NCBI RefSeq assembly: GCF_022539315.1
Contig: NC_066316.1
Coordinates: 7,145,501 to 7,209,500 of the forward strand
Origin: Serinus canaria
Taxonomy: Eukaryota; Chordata; Aves; Passeriformes; Fringillidae
Length of the DNA: 64,000 nucleotides
Reading direction: 5' to 3'
This document shows, in pieces, positions 38,056-51,582 of the stretch (position 1 is its first letter; the number at the start of each line of letters is the position of its first letter). Under the pieces are notes generated by a model, which was not told the DNA's origin, searched no databases, and saw only the letters and a program-made list of their open reading frames with translations. The translations under genes were made by a program, and so were the position numbers.

Positions 38056-41000
38056 GGTCTGGTCTCATCTGACATAGGGGTGCTCACTCCCAGCTGCCCC
38101 CTTCCCTCCAAGCAGGATTAGGCAGGTGACCAGCTCCTGCTGAGGACATCTCCCCACACTTCAAGGAGATGGCAGTTAACACTCAGAGCCATGGCTCCTT
38201 GGAATAACAGGATAGGATGCAAACATACAGATGAGCTTTGGGGTAAGAGGTCCAGGTTCAGGAGCAGCTCACAAAACAGTCTGGCAGCTATGATTTCCCT
38301 CCATGTAAGAGATTCAATGTGATGGATTAACTATTTACCACTGCAAGAAGAAATGCTCTTGTGCTTACAGTCAGGGCCTTTTAATCAAGCAGGATGCAAT
38401 CAGGACAAGCCAGACCACACATTCAATGTGAACACAGACTAGGCACTCCCTGCTGGGATCCTACAGATAACTGGCAACAGGAAAACACAAAGCCAATGGA
38501 CTCCCCCTGCACCAAACTCTGTCACAGCCAGTGTTCCATGGGCAAAGATTTCTCTTCTTGGACTCCTACAAAACTCCAACCCTTTCTGCCCAAGCTCACT
38601 CAAGTTTGCTTCTATGCTGGTTCCTCTGCCCTCATTCTTCAGTTTCCCTCTGCATTCTCTGTCACAGCAATCTTATCCCAGGTGCCACCTCCAAGCTCCT
38701 CTTCCTCATTCCTTTGCTCAGCAAAAATTCCCAATTCATCATCCAGTCACTTCTGGTTTCTTAATTATACATTATCCCTCCATTTTGCCTTTTCCCAGCT
38801 TCTTCCTCCTCTTCATCAGAGCCTCTCTATCCTTCTCAAAGCAAGCTTCATTCTTTGAAATAATAATCTATTCTCTGCTCCTGTCTTTCCTAGTTCTTAA
38901 CATGATTGCACCTTGGGTTAAAAAAAAAAAAAACAAAATAAATCCCAGATTAAGGGAAAAACTTGCAGATGATTCAGGCTTTTTTTGAGACACTTGCCTC
39001 TGACAACAGAGGAGCAGCCTTTCCCAATATCTGTCAATTATCAGTCTCTATTTCCAGGTAAAATTTCATGAGTCAGTGTTGGAAATTCCCAAACACATTT
39101 TATTTTAATTTTTTTTTTACACAACAGAAGAGGGAAAATACTTTTCTTTCATCTCATGCTTGGAAACACCTGAATAGTTTTAATTAAAGCTTAGGGGAAA
39201 AAAACATGGAAGGATCTATCACAGTTTTAGGCAAATCATTAGTGTCTGACAAAATCCAGCAACCACAAAAAGAGGCTTGAAATAGGAAGTACAAGCTCCA
39301 AATGAGTAATTTCAACCTTAGCAATACAATGTTGAGAAAGGAAGCACACACAGTTCCCAGAGTATTATGCTAGTAAAATGTACATCTTAAAGTATGTACA
39401 CTCTTTGTTGGAAACTATATTTAAACACTTTCACCTTTTCACCCCCTAGATCTGAAGGGCAGATCAACTACAGCTTTGACTATTTTTTTTTTCCTGGCCT
39501 ACAGTTTCCAGACATTAAAATCAGAAGAACCAAAATAGGCAATTCACTCAGAAACTGAATTTTCTCATTAAAAGCCTGTTCTTCTTCTGTGCTATCTAAC
39601 CAGAAAAATCCTTATTGCAATTTAAATGTACTGAGTTTTGCCCATCTACCTTGACCATAAGGAGCAAATTATTCTCTTCCTTTCTGTAGCAGCCTTTCAG
39701 GTCTTAGAAGATTTTAATCCCCCATAGTCTTGCCTTCTCTGCATATCCAAGTCTGAAAAAATACCTCCTGGTATTTTATAGATCTCTGCTCATTTCAATA
39801 TCTCTGCTCACCACTCTAACTGGCCCACATATTTCTTGAAATGATTGCTGTACATAGAATTGCAGAAGAAGCCTTCCAGAGCCAAGAATAGCAAATATTG
39901 AAAACAAAATGAGAACAGAACCCAGGCTTTTTAAATTGAAGTACAGAAGAAAGAATACTTATTTCCAATTCAAGTTTTCTTATAGCACTGTAGTCTCTCT
40001 GACAGGACCATCAATTTTGAAGCATTTAACTTGCCAGCTGAGTATACTTTATATGCACTCTATACAAAGCCAGATTAAAGTATTTATGTATCATGCCAAG
40101 AAGATTAGACCTCTATAATAGAATAATGTCAAACAAACTTCAGCATCTATTCATTTGCAAACTGTTTTGATAATTACAGTCATTATATATAGTGAGGCAG
40201 GTTCATAAAAATGTCACTTTTATAAATTTCTGAAATAGAAATCCACACCTAGGTTGTGAGATCTTTTCTGGTTACAAAAGTCTATTCTGCTTATGATATT
40301 GAGGTAAATATAAAGCTACTTATTTTGTAACAACTGAAAGAAAAAGATTTACAGCTAATTTTCTCTCCTAAGCTAGAGGAGGTGCAAAGAGCCCAATCTT
40401 CCTACATTTCAGAAGAGTGATCTATCCAAAGAAGAATAAGTGTTAATATTTTCCTTTTCATTTCTACTGGGAGAAGACACAATACATTTTTTTTCCCAAG
40501 GATTAAAGAATGAAACCTGCAGAGGCTGCCTGGCAAACAGGCTTCATCAGTCTTTCTAAACTGCTCCACCCCCAAAAGTTTAGTGGGTTCTCTCTGTCCT
40601 TGGACAGTCACAGAAGCAACTGTGAGAAACCACCATCCTTCATTCACAAACTGCCAAATACCTCCTATCACATCTTCCTCATCCTCCAGTGCTCCATAGG
40701 ACATAATCCTTAAAATTTCATTTCCTGTATAACCTCATTAGGGTTTGATGAAGTGCCAATTTCTGCTTCTTGCCTGACAGCCTTCTCTAAGGACCTATTT
40801 TAGGCTTCTCAGTCTTCAAAAGAGGTTTAAAAAGCACATACCTTCAGAAAAAGCTGATAATTAATTTTTTCAAAATCAGTATCTCCTTTTTTGTGTCTCA
40901 AGTTGGGCAAGGAAAATCAGCAGTAACATTAGAAATTTTTGGCTTTGTTACTGAACAAAAATTACTGGCTAGAAGGTATGATACATGGAATGGTTAGTAG

Positions 41001-41084
41001 CATACAGACAGAAGCAGTATTAAAAATTCTATAAAAAACATGCTCCTGCAACAGTGTCATTTTAATCCATTCCAACAAAAATAT

Positions 41085-42237
41085 ACACCTGCTCACTCGA
41101 TGTGGCACAAGAAGTGGACATTGTCTACCTGGAATTCTCCAAGGCTTTCAACATGGTTTCCCACAGGCTGCTGCTAAAGAAACCAACCTGTTATGGTCTA
41201 GACGAGGGGTCTGTGTGATAGGTGGAAGTGGCTTACAGGCTGCACTCAGAGGGTGATGGCAAACAGCTTCTTCTAAAACTGGAAACTTGTCACAAGTGGG
41301 GTCTCCAGAAATCAATATTGGGCCCAATGCTGTTTAACTCTTCATAAGTGACCTGAAGAATGGGACCAAGAGTAGCACAGCAAAGTCTGATGAAGACACC
41401 AAAGCAAGTGGGGAAGTTGACACTTCAGAAGGGACAGCCACCCTGAAGGAAGAACTGGATGAACTGGAATAGTGGACTAAGAAGAACCTAATGAAGTTCA
41501 ACAAATATAAGGTCTTGCACATGAGAGAACATAATCCAGGAGCACAGCAAAGGCTGGGATCTATCTGGCTGGAGAGCAGCTCTGCAGAAAGGCACTTGGG
41601 GTTCTGTGGACAGCAAGCACAACAAGAGCAAGCAGTGTGGCAAAGAAAGCCAACAGAATGCTGGACTGCATCACAACAACCAGGGCAGAGATGAAAAAGT
41701 CATTATCCTACCCTACTCAGCACTTGTCAGGTAACACCTAGAATACTGAACTCAGTTTTGGTCTCTGCTATACAAAAAGGATTTAGACAGGCTGGAAAGG
41801 GTCCAGAGAAGGGCTACAAGGATGACCAAAGGACTGGGAAGCTGCTATGTGAAAAAAGGCAGAGACAGTTGGATTTGTTCAGCCTTGAGAATAAAAGGCT
41901 TAGAGGAAACCTTATAACCATGTTCCATTATTTAACAAGTGCCTACAAAGAAGATGGAGACTCCTATTTACAAGGAGTCACATGCAAAAGACAATGGTAA
42001 CAGATACAAATTACTCCTGCAGAGAATGAGACTGCATACAAGAGAACCATTTTCCATGAGAACAATCAGTGATTGGAATTACGTCCCCAGAGGAGTGGTG
42101 GACTCCCAACAACTAACACTCTAAAGATTCATCTGAAGAGGATGCTGGGCCATCCTGTCTTGACCATGCTTTTGCTAAGAAAAGTTGGACTAAATGATCC
42201 CTGAGGGCCCTCCCAAGGTGGTATTTTAGGGCTCAGT
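41085..42237 (+). mobile_element. CR1 LINE fragment with decayed reverse transcriptase
   Basis: Plus-strand translation gives LEFSKAFNMVSHRLLL near 41130, the CR1 reverse-transcriptase segment (family: LDFSKAFDTVSHSILL). Later frames give FISDLKNGTKSS, LMKFNKYKVLHM and LDLFSLENKRLRGNL, all in CR1 order. Stops and frameshifts are many, so it is dead. The tail (GATCCCTGAGGGCCCTCCCA then AGGTGGTATTTT) is the CR1 3' end and lies about 15 bp from the exon 4 donor. It is antisense to KIF16B. Confidence 0.92.
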
Positions 42238-42252
42238 GCCAACACAACGTAC

Positions 42253-42369
42253 CGCGTTTCCCATCATGGTGTAGGACTTGCCAGAGCCCGTCTGTCCATA
42301 CGCAAACACAGAGGCGTTATAACCTTCAAAGGCAGATTTAAGCACCTCTGTACCAAGATTTTTGAAAAC
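42253..42369 (-). CDS. KIF16B: KIF16B coding exon 4 (ATP-binding P-loop)
   Basis: Thirty-nine codons in phase 0. It carries the Walker A / P-loop GQTGSGKS at residues 102-109 of the assembled protein, preceded by YNASVFAY, and ends MMGNA. This loop binds the phosphates of ATP and is required for motor activity, so the exon is intact and functional by sequence. The donor is GCG|GTACGT. About 15 bp beyond the donor the intron turns into the 3' end of an antisense CR1 element, an unusually close insertion. Confidence 0.97.
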
Positions 42370-45300
42370 CTAAAAATAAAAAAAATAAATGTTTAAGCCA
42401 GCAGAAGCTTGGCGAAGAAGATTGCCAACAGCCCAGCATGGCAAATATTGAAGAATACCACAAAACACGTATTTACTATAGGAGAGGAAATTAATATTTC
42501 AAATAAAATACTAAGCATTTCATTTTCATTCACCATATTTCATTTACAGCACTGCAGTGGTTTGGTTTTTATTTGTTTCTCTGTCACTGAACACTTGACA
42601 AGTCAAATTGCTACTTTCTTTTCTAAAGCCACAGCGTCTTTCAGCAATCTCAGCTACTCCATTCACTTTCATTATTGCTATTATCTTTTTGTATCTTACA
42701 TTATTATGTGCCTTTGGAATGCTTCACTTGACCTTCCCTCCAGCAAAGGAGTTACAGTGCTGTAACCAGTAATATCTCTCAAAGAACATAAAGATCAGCC
42801 AAAGCTACTTTATCCTTTCCCCTATTTTTCTCTGTGTCCAAGTCTTTATGCACCACTCTTTTGATGGAATTTTCCTTTTTAAAAATGTGTTTATGTCTTG
42901 CATGTGACTCGAGGTAGTGCAAAGGACAGGTACAGTCAGCCTTGTCTGAACACAAGTCTTAACACACAGATTAGAAGCAGAGACTGCTTGGATGGGACAC
43001 CAGATTGTCACAAAAGGCCAGTAAATATCAAAACTCTATTTTTTTCTCAGTCAGGAATACAAACTAAGAAGCTTGATGGCAAGTTGCCATCCCTGCTCTA
43101 ACTTTGGAATACTAAAGTGTATTTTGCATCTACAAGGCATATTAATAAGGTATGCAGTATTAACAGATTTCCACTTCTTATTTTTCTGCCTTTCAAATGG
43201 AAAAATGTAACAATCATGAACAAAGGGCACTAGGCAACCACATCACCAACAATCAAGATCAATTTTATTCCCTGGCAAGATGAATGCAAAACACAGGCCC
43301 TTCTATGCCATTGGTGCAGCAAATTGTAATTTCTGCAGGAACTTGATAAGAGCTTAACTACAAAGCCTTCCAATTAAATATGAAATCATTAACAAAAGCA
43401 AAACAGTACATTGTGCAGAGCATGTTTAGGACTTGCACTCCTATAGTTTAAAAACTCCTTTTGTTTTTGAAGCACTGCAAAGTGTAATTAAAACAGCACC
43501 TCAGAAACAGTATTTTTGTAGCTGAGCAAGAGAAGTCCACACTCCTGCCAGTCCAGATAAAGGAGGGTCCAAGGCTGCGGAACACACTGTAACAGCACAA
43601 TACTGAACACAGTCATTGAAGCCACATTTATCATTATCCTATCATTACCAATCATAACACTCACAGCTTTAAAATTTATTGCTCAAGGCTGCTGCAGCCA
43701 TCACTACATGGGATTTTTAATTTATTTTGGTTTCTACAGACTCCTGACATGTGCAAGTAATAGTAATCTTGCCTCTGCCTGACCCACTCTGAAAAGGTAA
43801 ATGGCACAAAAAGGAAAAACTTGGAAAAGGGGAACTTATGACTTAAATGTGGAAACTGGACATCAATATAGACTACAACTTGGATCTCTATTTGTATGCA
43901 TTCAACTTTACTTTGCAAATGGTTGCTTTGACAAGAATTAATTGTTTCACAGCAAATCTGGATTCTGGAAATAACTTGCACTATAACAGCAAGAGCCTAC
44001 TAACACCATGAATCTCTTCCTGGGGTTCCTCTAACGTGGTCTTGTCTAGCACAGCTTTCCAGAAGTATCTAAAGGCAGGTATCTAGAAGATCCAAGAATT
44101 AAATATCCATAAATTTAAGTCACAACTGGTGCATGACAAGAAGCTTCATTTAGAATCAGAGCACAAAAATACATTATCAAAGCTGCTTTAATTAAAATAA
44201 ACAATTTACTGACTCTGTGTGCTCAATTTAAAGCATTTGCTAAAATTCTATCAAAGCCATATGGCCTGAAACACCTGCCCAAAACCATTCACTAGAATCT
44301 CAGGTTCAAATCATTGCTCTCAAATACATTATTGCTTCAATTTGCCACAGTGCTGAAGTAATTAGGGTATTTCTACATTGATGGCCAAATATAATTTATG
44401 TTTCCTGGTATTTCAAAAAACAGCAAAAAAAAATGTGTTACTTAGAAGAACATCATCAAGAAACAACAATCCAGAAAGTTTAAGAACATACACTATCAAA
44501 CCCTAATATATAACTGAAATAAAAGAAGCATTCAGAAAATAATACTGAATACCATCACTTACACTGATGGTTAAAAGAAAAATTCCAAGTCTAAATTCCC
44601 CATCAATTATACTCATTATATATATATATATAAAAAATGGCAAAACTCGTCATTCTCATAAATATTTAAAAATGGTTTCAACTTACTGCTTCTTATGACT
44701 AGTTTTAATTGTGAGTCTTTTTAGGATTAGCCATTACAGCATCCCTGATTTCAAGGGTTCCTGAACAGATGGGATACATACTAAGAAGGTATGTACCCAG
44801 TTGGCTTACAGGATATTCAGCAAACTGTTGCATTATTTTAAGGGGAAAGAACTACTCCCAGTTGAAGCTTACAGCATCAAAAGAGAAGTCAGCAATCACA
44901 CCTTACTTGAGATTCACTTAATAAATTTATTAGGGAATGGGAAAAAAACCAAAAAGTTCAACATTCCCATGAAATGCAAGGTCACAAAGGATCTGTTTAT
45001 CTGAATGACACCTATAGCTCCAAGTTTAATCTTCTCTTCTGACTATGCAGAAAGAAAAACTGTTTTGTCTTTTCCTAAGGTGAGTACTCAAGGGAGAAGG
45101 GAAAAAAGAATCTTCTTCAATGTGTACCAAGGCTTTTGGACCAAGAGAAAAAAAAAAATCCACACCACACTTCAACCAGGTAAGATTGTTTCTAAGAATT
45201 AAAGCTATATGCTTGTTTCTCTAAAGTGATTTTTTTTCTAAAAAGCTTTTCAAAACCAATTTCAGTGTTCAGAGATGTTTTCTAACTTGACCTTATACAA

Positions 45301-45556
45301 CACCAATCAGAAAAAAGAACTTGAAAGAAGGCATTCAGCCTGCTGCATTAGAAAGCACACCACTTACACTGTTAGATAAGTTTAAAAAAAAAAAAAAAAA
45401 CCAAGCAAAATTCAAACTCTCAGATATCCAGAAAATTTCTAAATTACAGAAGAAGCACCTTCAATGGAAAGAAGTTTCATGGAATGCTTCCAAGACAAAG
45501 AGAAGGGAAAGAAAAAGAAAGGAAAAAGATTAATTAATTAACATCAGAAATCCTAC
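42370..45556 (-). other. KIF16B: KIF16B intron 3 (3.2 kb)
   Basis: GT-AG intron. It contains a short (TA)n run at about 44618-44631 and an A17 homopolymer near 45385. No mobile element or gene was recognised. Confidence 0.85.
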
Positions 45557-45670
45557 CATTTCTTGACAAACAAAGTTGGGACTTTTATTATCTGCTGAGA
45601 AATAGGAAAAATCATAGGTAAATGTTTTTGTTCTTTCTCGTCCTGTGTCTCCAGTAGCACCCTCTGGGAT
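45557..45670 (-). CDS. KIF16B: KIF16B coding exon 3
   Basis: Exactly 38 codons, both junctions phase 0 (acceptor ATAG|ATC, donor ATG|GTAGGA). Encodes IPEGATGDTGRERTKTFTYD followed by FSYFSADNKSPNFVCQEM, the motor segment containing the kinesin FxYD strand that leads into the helix before the P-loop. Differences from the human protein are conservative (for example FSYFS for FSFYS and NFVC for DYVS). Confidence 0.96.
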
Positions 45671-46666
45671 CTATTAAAAAAAAGAAAATAGAGCTGGTAC
45701 AACACATCCTGATGAAGTAATTAAAAACATTTGACAGTAAATAATCAGCATGTAAATCTAACATAATGCTATGCACATTTAGAAATGTATGACAGGTCAG
45801 GTTATCATTCCAACAACACTGACAAAATTAGGAGGAGGCATGCCCTTCACTAAGAAAGACAGCCACCTCATAAAGCAGCACAGCAGGATTTATTTGAATT
45901 TTAGCTTACTGCTTCTAACCCCACAGCACATTTTTGTCACAATACTTAGGTTCAGTTAAATTTATATGCTGTTATTATAATCAGGGATTATCCTGCACAT
46001 ATAATTTATAGGAGCCAAAGAGATGTTTGCACCATGAACAGCACTTCAACATGGAGTCATAATTAAAAAGGTGGGACATACCTGCTGTTTAAGGCAATCA
46101 TCATGCTCAAGACATGACAGATGACAGCTGACACTGTACTTCAGCAATACTCACCATGCTCCAGATCATTCTGAAGAAACTACACTCTGAAACTCCTTTT
46201 CATATATTAGTCATGAGAAAATATCTTGCAAAACCCAATTTCCTGCACATGGATTCTCTTGCTGAGAGAAATGTTAAACTATACCATCAAGGTTATAGCA
46301 AGTGATGGGTACATTGGGTTTGGTTCATTTTTATGGGAATTTCAGAAGAATTCTACAGATGAAGCAGAGATTTAATAGCTATCAGAAACACACCTCTATT
46401 CTATTGTTGGCTTTCATCTCCCAGCTAAGTAGTGACCTGAGTGATAAACCTTTGAAGAAATGATGAGGTAGAGCCTAGAGAGTGGTGTTCAGAAAACCAC
46501 AGTGAAAGTTAACAGTGTAACCTGTTTTCCCCAAAACATTACTTGAACACTGTATTTTAACAACTAGGGGCCATTGACCCCAGGGCAGCAAACATCACTG
46601 TTTTGTCCAGTCATATTTTGGCAGCTATTGAGTTACAACTTCTTTTTATAAATTGTGTTTACTCAC
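45671..46666 (-). other. KIF16B: KIF16B intron 2 (1.0 kb)
   Basis: GT-AG intron between phase 0 exons. No repeat family, RNA gene or other feature was recognised in it. Confidence 0.9.
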
Positions 46667-46736
46667 CTTTAAGTTTGTGATTGTTGTTTTATTTTTTTCC
46701 ATTGAAATAATAAACTTTGCATTAAGATCTTTCTCC
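46667..46736 (-). CDS. KIF16B: KIF16B coding exon 2
   Basis: Completes Arg16 and adds 23 residues (EKDLNAKFII...TTITNLK), ending in phase 0 before GTGAGT. The acceptor is preceded by an uninterrupted run of T on the sense strand ending in CAG. It corresponds to the loop after beta-1 of the motor. Compared with human it has Asn for Glu and Ser for Gln at two surface positions. It is separated from exon 1 by 13.7 kb and from exon 3 by 1.0 kb. Confidence 0.95.
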
Positions 46737-49060
46737 CTGAAAAAAAAAAAAAATAAAACCAAAAAACAACAGACTTCAGTAGGTTAAATAAAACATACCA
46801 CAGTTATCCAGTCATATTTCCACCCATCAGCCTGCCACAATCAATTCTCAGATTAATTAATTATTATTTTACTTTTTAATTCTTGTGCCTAAAGTTTATT
46901 TACTTCTATGGCATATATTTGAAGCACTTGGGCTTGCCTCCAAATTCCTTCATCTAGAAACAGAGCAGAAGTGTGAAGAAACCCACTTCAGCAATTTAAC
47001 TCTGCAAGTCAATTAAGTGGTTTGTTCTTAATTGGAAGTACTCTGATCCAAAACCCAGATAAGTCAAATACATGGCTATAAGGAAGGGCAAAACAGAACT
47101 CAACAAAACAAGCCCCAGCTTCTCACCAACATTCCAGTAGCAGCAGTTCCCACTTATCCATATAGTCTAGCTAACAGGGACTGAATGTTTAAAGCACAAA
47201 AACCCAGCATTTTAAAACTCTTTTAGAAATAAGGTACCAAACATGTGTTTGGAGTTCTGATGCATGATAGCAGCAAAGGAGAGAGGCTGTACTACCAACA
47301 AAGAATTACACAGGTTTGTGGCTTCCCAAAGCACAAGAATGCCAGGAAGGAAAAATTCCAGTTCCAAAGAAGTGTTTTCATGCACTTGCATTTATTTCAC
47401 AATGGTTTCTGACTGTTTTCAAAAATACCATAAAAAATGTTGACCTTGGTGTCTAAACCCAGCATGCACCAACCTGCTTGCCAGAGATGCAATTTCACTA
47501 TTGTTAGTCAGAAGAGAAATACAGGCTGCTCCTGAATGACAACCTGGAGCACACCACCTCCTGTGCTAATGAAAACATGCACAGGGAAAAAAGAGCCAGA
47601 AGGAAGAGATGCACCGCACACAAAACCTCCCTCTTCAAATGTTGACACGCCTGTCCCACAATCAGCTGCAAAGTCACCTGACAAACTGGTGTGCCTGACC
47701 AGGGCAGAGCAAAGCAGAGGGCTTTAAAGCAATAAAGTGCTGTATCACACTGCTTGATATTCACTTGCACCAGCACAAAATGCAAAAGAGCAACTTCCTC
47801 CAACAAAAGGACAACCAAGTTTAGGATTTTAGTGTTTTTTCTTCTTTGTGGAGCACTAGATGACCCAAATCTCTGTTCTCCAGCTACTCTGTTCACATTC
47901 AGTTTTCCAGCAGAAATAGTAAAGAAAGGCAAAACCCATTTTAAAATCTACATTAATGAATAAAGATTAGGTAAATAAAAATGCTTAAGTAAATATCAAC
48001 ACATTAGGTTATTTTCTAGAGCTAATGAAAGAGAAAATTGTAATAATTACAGCATTAATTATACAATTGAATTTAGATCTACCATGGAAAACTTTGAGGC
48101 ATGTCTTAGGATTACTAGAGCTAGACTTAAGATACTGAAACACCAAAATACAGCTACAGATAACAAACAGGGAAATGGAGAAAAGTGTCCAATGGTATTT
48201 TTTTTGCAGGAAATAGATCTTGGCAGTAATGCAGACTGTGGATGGCTCCCAGTCATCCTTCTTCTTTCACACCCTCCACCTGCCTGGAGCTATTTGTTCA
48301 GCAAAGGTGTAACAATTTGGCCCAATTAAATGGTCAATCCTCCTACAAAAATTTGTTTCAAATGCAAACTGTAACTTGCTTCTTCTAGGAAGTCTGTAAG
48401 GACTCTAGGCAGGAAGAACCTTGGTCAAGAATTATTGCTTTTTTTATTTTTATTTCTCCATGTTTAAGGCGTTCAAGGGGAAACAATCAAGTATGTCAGT
48501 GCTTTCTTTCCCAGACCTAGCCAGATCTCCATATCACTCTGCTAAAGCTACTCAATAATGGAATACTGGTACCAAACATTTAAAGTCTAACACCCATACA
48601 TGAACTACATAAAATTCTGAGAAGTCCAAAGTAATTAATTAATTTTGGGATAATACAGATAATATTATTAAACATTATTAAAGAATGAGGATTTCAAAGT
48701 TTTAAAAAAGGACCTTGGAAAGTACTAGCCAATAATACAATTCATAAATAGAATTTTGCATTTTTGAAGGAGAAGGGGTGGTGACAGGACAACCTAAAAC
48801 AGGAATAGTAGGATCAGAATAAATAAGCCAACCTGAATGAAGTGGAAGAAAAAATTAACAGGAATCAAATACCCAAGCTTCATTTTAATATGAGACAGCT
48901 GCATATAATTTATTGTACACATATAGAGTTTAAAAGCATCTCATAAAAACCAATTTCTTGCTTGATGGCAGTTATTTCCAGGCACTCATTTAATGCAGTT
49001 CATCAGGGCCAAGTCACTTCCAAAAAGTTTTGACTGCAAGTTTCACCTTAGTTAAAGGTT

Positions 49061-49500
49061 GTCTTGGTTTGGGACAGATTTGTTTCACCTAAAGGGCAGG
49101 ATTCAGCTGCCCCTCCCCAACTGGTTTGGGAGATAATCTCCTTGGAGAAACATGAAAAACGTGCAAAGTATTCACAATAAGAATTTTTCACAGTTCCAGA
49201 AAAAAATAATTCTGTAAAAACCTTTATTGCCATAGCTAACAAGGAAAACCAGCAAAAAAGCAAGAAAACTCCCATTTCTCTCTCTCTCTCTGTGGCAGAG
49301 AAATCAGAGAGCACTGCCACGAGCTCAGAGAAAGCTGAACTCTTATCTCTATGTTTTAAATACAGCATAAAAAAATTCCACTCCTCTCTCTGGGCCTAGC
49401 TTAAAGCTGTAAGACCCATTTCTGAGCAAAAACACAGATGATGGGGACACCAGCATTATGATGTCACCCCAGGATGAGGTTCAGGCTGTAAACAGCTGTA
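49061..49500 (-). mobile_element. LTR-like block (tentative)
   Basis: The plus strand starts TGTCTTGGTTTGGGACAGAT, i.e. ...CCAAACCAAGACA at the 3' end on the minus strand, a terminus I associate with passerine LTRs. A GGCAATAAAGG poly(A)-signal-like sequence on the minus strand lies about 150 bp internal (near 49225). The far end is uncertain and no second copy exists in this window to compare with. Confidence 0.45.
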
Positions 49501-51174
49501 CTACAGTGTTGGGTAACCTTCAGGGCTAGGAGAAACCTTCAGCAGCTCCACCAGCATCCACAGGAACCACTTGCCCTACCTCATCCAGAGAAGAGCTTCA
49601 GCCACTTAACCAAAGATTCTGCCCCTGAAAATTCCAGCCTCCATCACAAAGCAATATAAAGAGATCAGCTGCCAAAACTGGTTCACAATTAAGGCTTTGA
49701 TGCTTTAAGAAACCCTGCTTCCCTCCAGAGCCAAAGCTGCTCACACAGCAGCGCTCATGGACAGCCTCCAGGATGTTCTCACTGCTCTTTCATGCACCAC
49801 GTGGAGCTCCAGGATCACAAGGGACGGAAATTTACAACCCGTGATCCCCTGGCCCCTAACCAAATGACAAAGTGATCGTGCAGGCAAGTTTCTTGGCACA
49901 GACACCAGCAAATACACCAGCCCAGTGCTGTAATTACCCCTCTCCTATTGCTCCATTCAGCTAGTCATCCAGCAATTAACTGCAAGGAGGAAAGAGGAAT
50001 GGGGAGAGAGGGGAAATCACAGTAGGGCAACAGCACAGCATATCCTAAGCTCCCTGTGACCAATGCAGAAAAAAGGTGAATGAATCTCTCCAAATCCTAA
50101 TCTCTAAGTCATGCCATGGTGTTGACTAATATGGCTCCAAGGCCATCATTAAATGGCTGAAGCCATGTTACATGAACATGGTAAAGTTAACACCTGTACA
50201 TTGTACACCAAGCAGCACAACCACAGTCAGAAGTCCTTCAGGCTCAGTTTGAAAGGAGTCCTCAGGGCATCCAGTGACAGCTGATCAGGGTGGCAGCCTC
50301 CCCCTTGCTCAGGAGAGCTCTGGAGGCTCCTTGACAGCTGCCCATTTTCTCTGACAGCACATCTTCATTATCTTCAAGACCTTTACTATGCTGTCAAACC
50401 CAGCTGACATCAGCCAACAGATTCAAAAGCCCTAAATGAGCCCGAGCTGGCTGACAGATGAGCTGTGCCAGCTCTTCAGTTTCACCTCACTTCCAGCCAC
50501 AAAAGAAAACAGAAGGAAAAACTCCTGGGGACTGAAATGAAAAGAAACAGCTTCCTAATGATCATTTGTCTCAGTAAGAAACAGAAACTCTGCACCCATT
50601 TGGTACTTTAAAAGAGAATTTTGTCATAAGGCACGTTTTGTATGGGCATAGGGTTTTCTGTGATCAACAGAATCTTCATCATTTGCTTGTGCAGATTTAT
50701 GATGATACCCCCAATTCTCTTCTACTGGTTTTTAAAAAAATGGCAAATTCTGAAAAGAATTAAAAGAGAGAGTTCTGCTAGTCCCAGGACTTTCTCCACT
50801 GTGCAGCTGAAAACAGAACAATAAATCCAGTGACAGAGAATGTAGACACAAGGGAAATCTTCTATATGTCATGAAACAGAAATAATCTCTAAGTCTATAC
50901 TAGTACACATATATTGGTTCTTGTATGAAGGACAGCCTAGATTAAACACTTTTAGCCATAAGAATAAATTTTACCAACAACACTGAAAACCAGCAGTTTA
51001 ATATATTGCAATAATGCTCTTAAAATATGAACATACAGGTGTCTTGTGCTGTCTTCTGTCAAATGATATCCAGTGTTCTTGGGAAAACTATGCACACTCA
51101 CAGTAACACATACAGATTGATCACTACATTAAATCATGTACCTGATCTGCTTCTTAAATTTTTTGTAATAATAC

Positions 51175-51582
51175 TGTGGTATTCACATTTTCTGGAAAAA
51201 TCCCTTTGCCCAGGATTTTTCTCCTGGGAAGCTGAGAAGCCTCAGAAAAGAAAGAAAGCAATAATTATCTCATTTTCTTCTCTAGTGTTTTGCTCATTTA
51301 GAATGTGTTTGAAGATTGTTTACCAACTAGTAGCTGTTTCATTGGTTTCTGCTGTAAATTGTTTGGACTCAATGGCCAGTCAATGCCAAGCTGTGTCAGG
51401 ACTCTGGAAAGAGTCACAAGTTTCCATTATTATCTTTTTAGCCTTCTGTAAGTATCCTTTCTATATTCTTTAGTATAGTATTCTTTAATATAATGTAGTA
51501 TCATAAAATAATAAATTAGCCTTCTGAGAACATGGAGTCAGATTCATCATTCCTTCCTGCCATGGAACACCCCACAAACACA
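51175..51582 (+). mobile_element. Solo LTR, ~410-bp passerine-type endogenous retrovirus
   Basis: Runs from TGTGGTATTCACATTTTCTG to ...CCCACAAACACA, so it has the TG...CA ends expected of an LTR. The interior carries AGGATTTTTCTCCTGGGAAG, a TATA-like AT-rich region, ATAATAAATTAGCC (poly(A) signal region) and ACATGGAGTCAGATTCATCA. It shares this arrangement with the copies at 12.8, 26.5 and 37.6 kb. No gag-pol-env sequence flanks it, so it is a solo LTR. Target-site duplication is not clear by eye. Confidence 0.85.

Larger units (their letters stand above)
36869..42252 (-). other. KIF16B: KIF16B intron 4 (5.4 kb)
   Basis: GT-AG intron carrying a long antisense CR1 fragment immediately next to its donor end (41.1-42.24 kb) and a solo LTR (37.65-38.06 kb). 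The remaining ~3.8 kb shows no recognised feature. Confidence 0.85.

Noticed and set aside
38394..38858. Plus-strand frames of 124-154 codons in intron 4
   Set aside because: Overlapping Ser/Leu/Phe-rich frames in pyrimidine-rich sequence with no domain and no splice context.
51027..51473. Plus-strand frame of 148 codons in intron 1
   Set aside because: Most of it is the translated solo LTR. The matching LTR at 26.5 kb gives a similar chance frame, so this is repeat sequence and not a retroviral or host protein.
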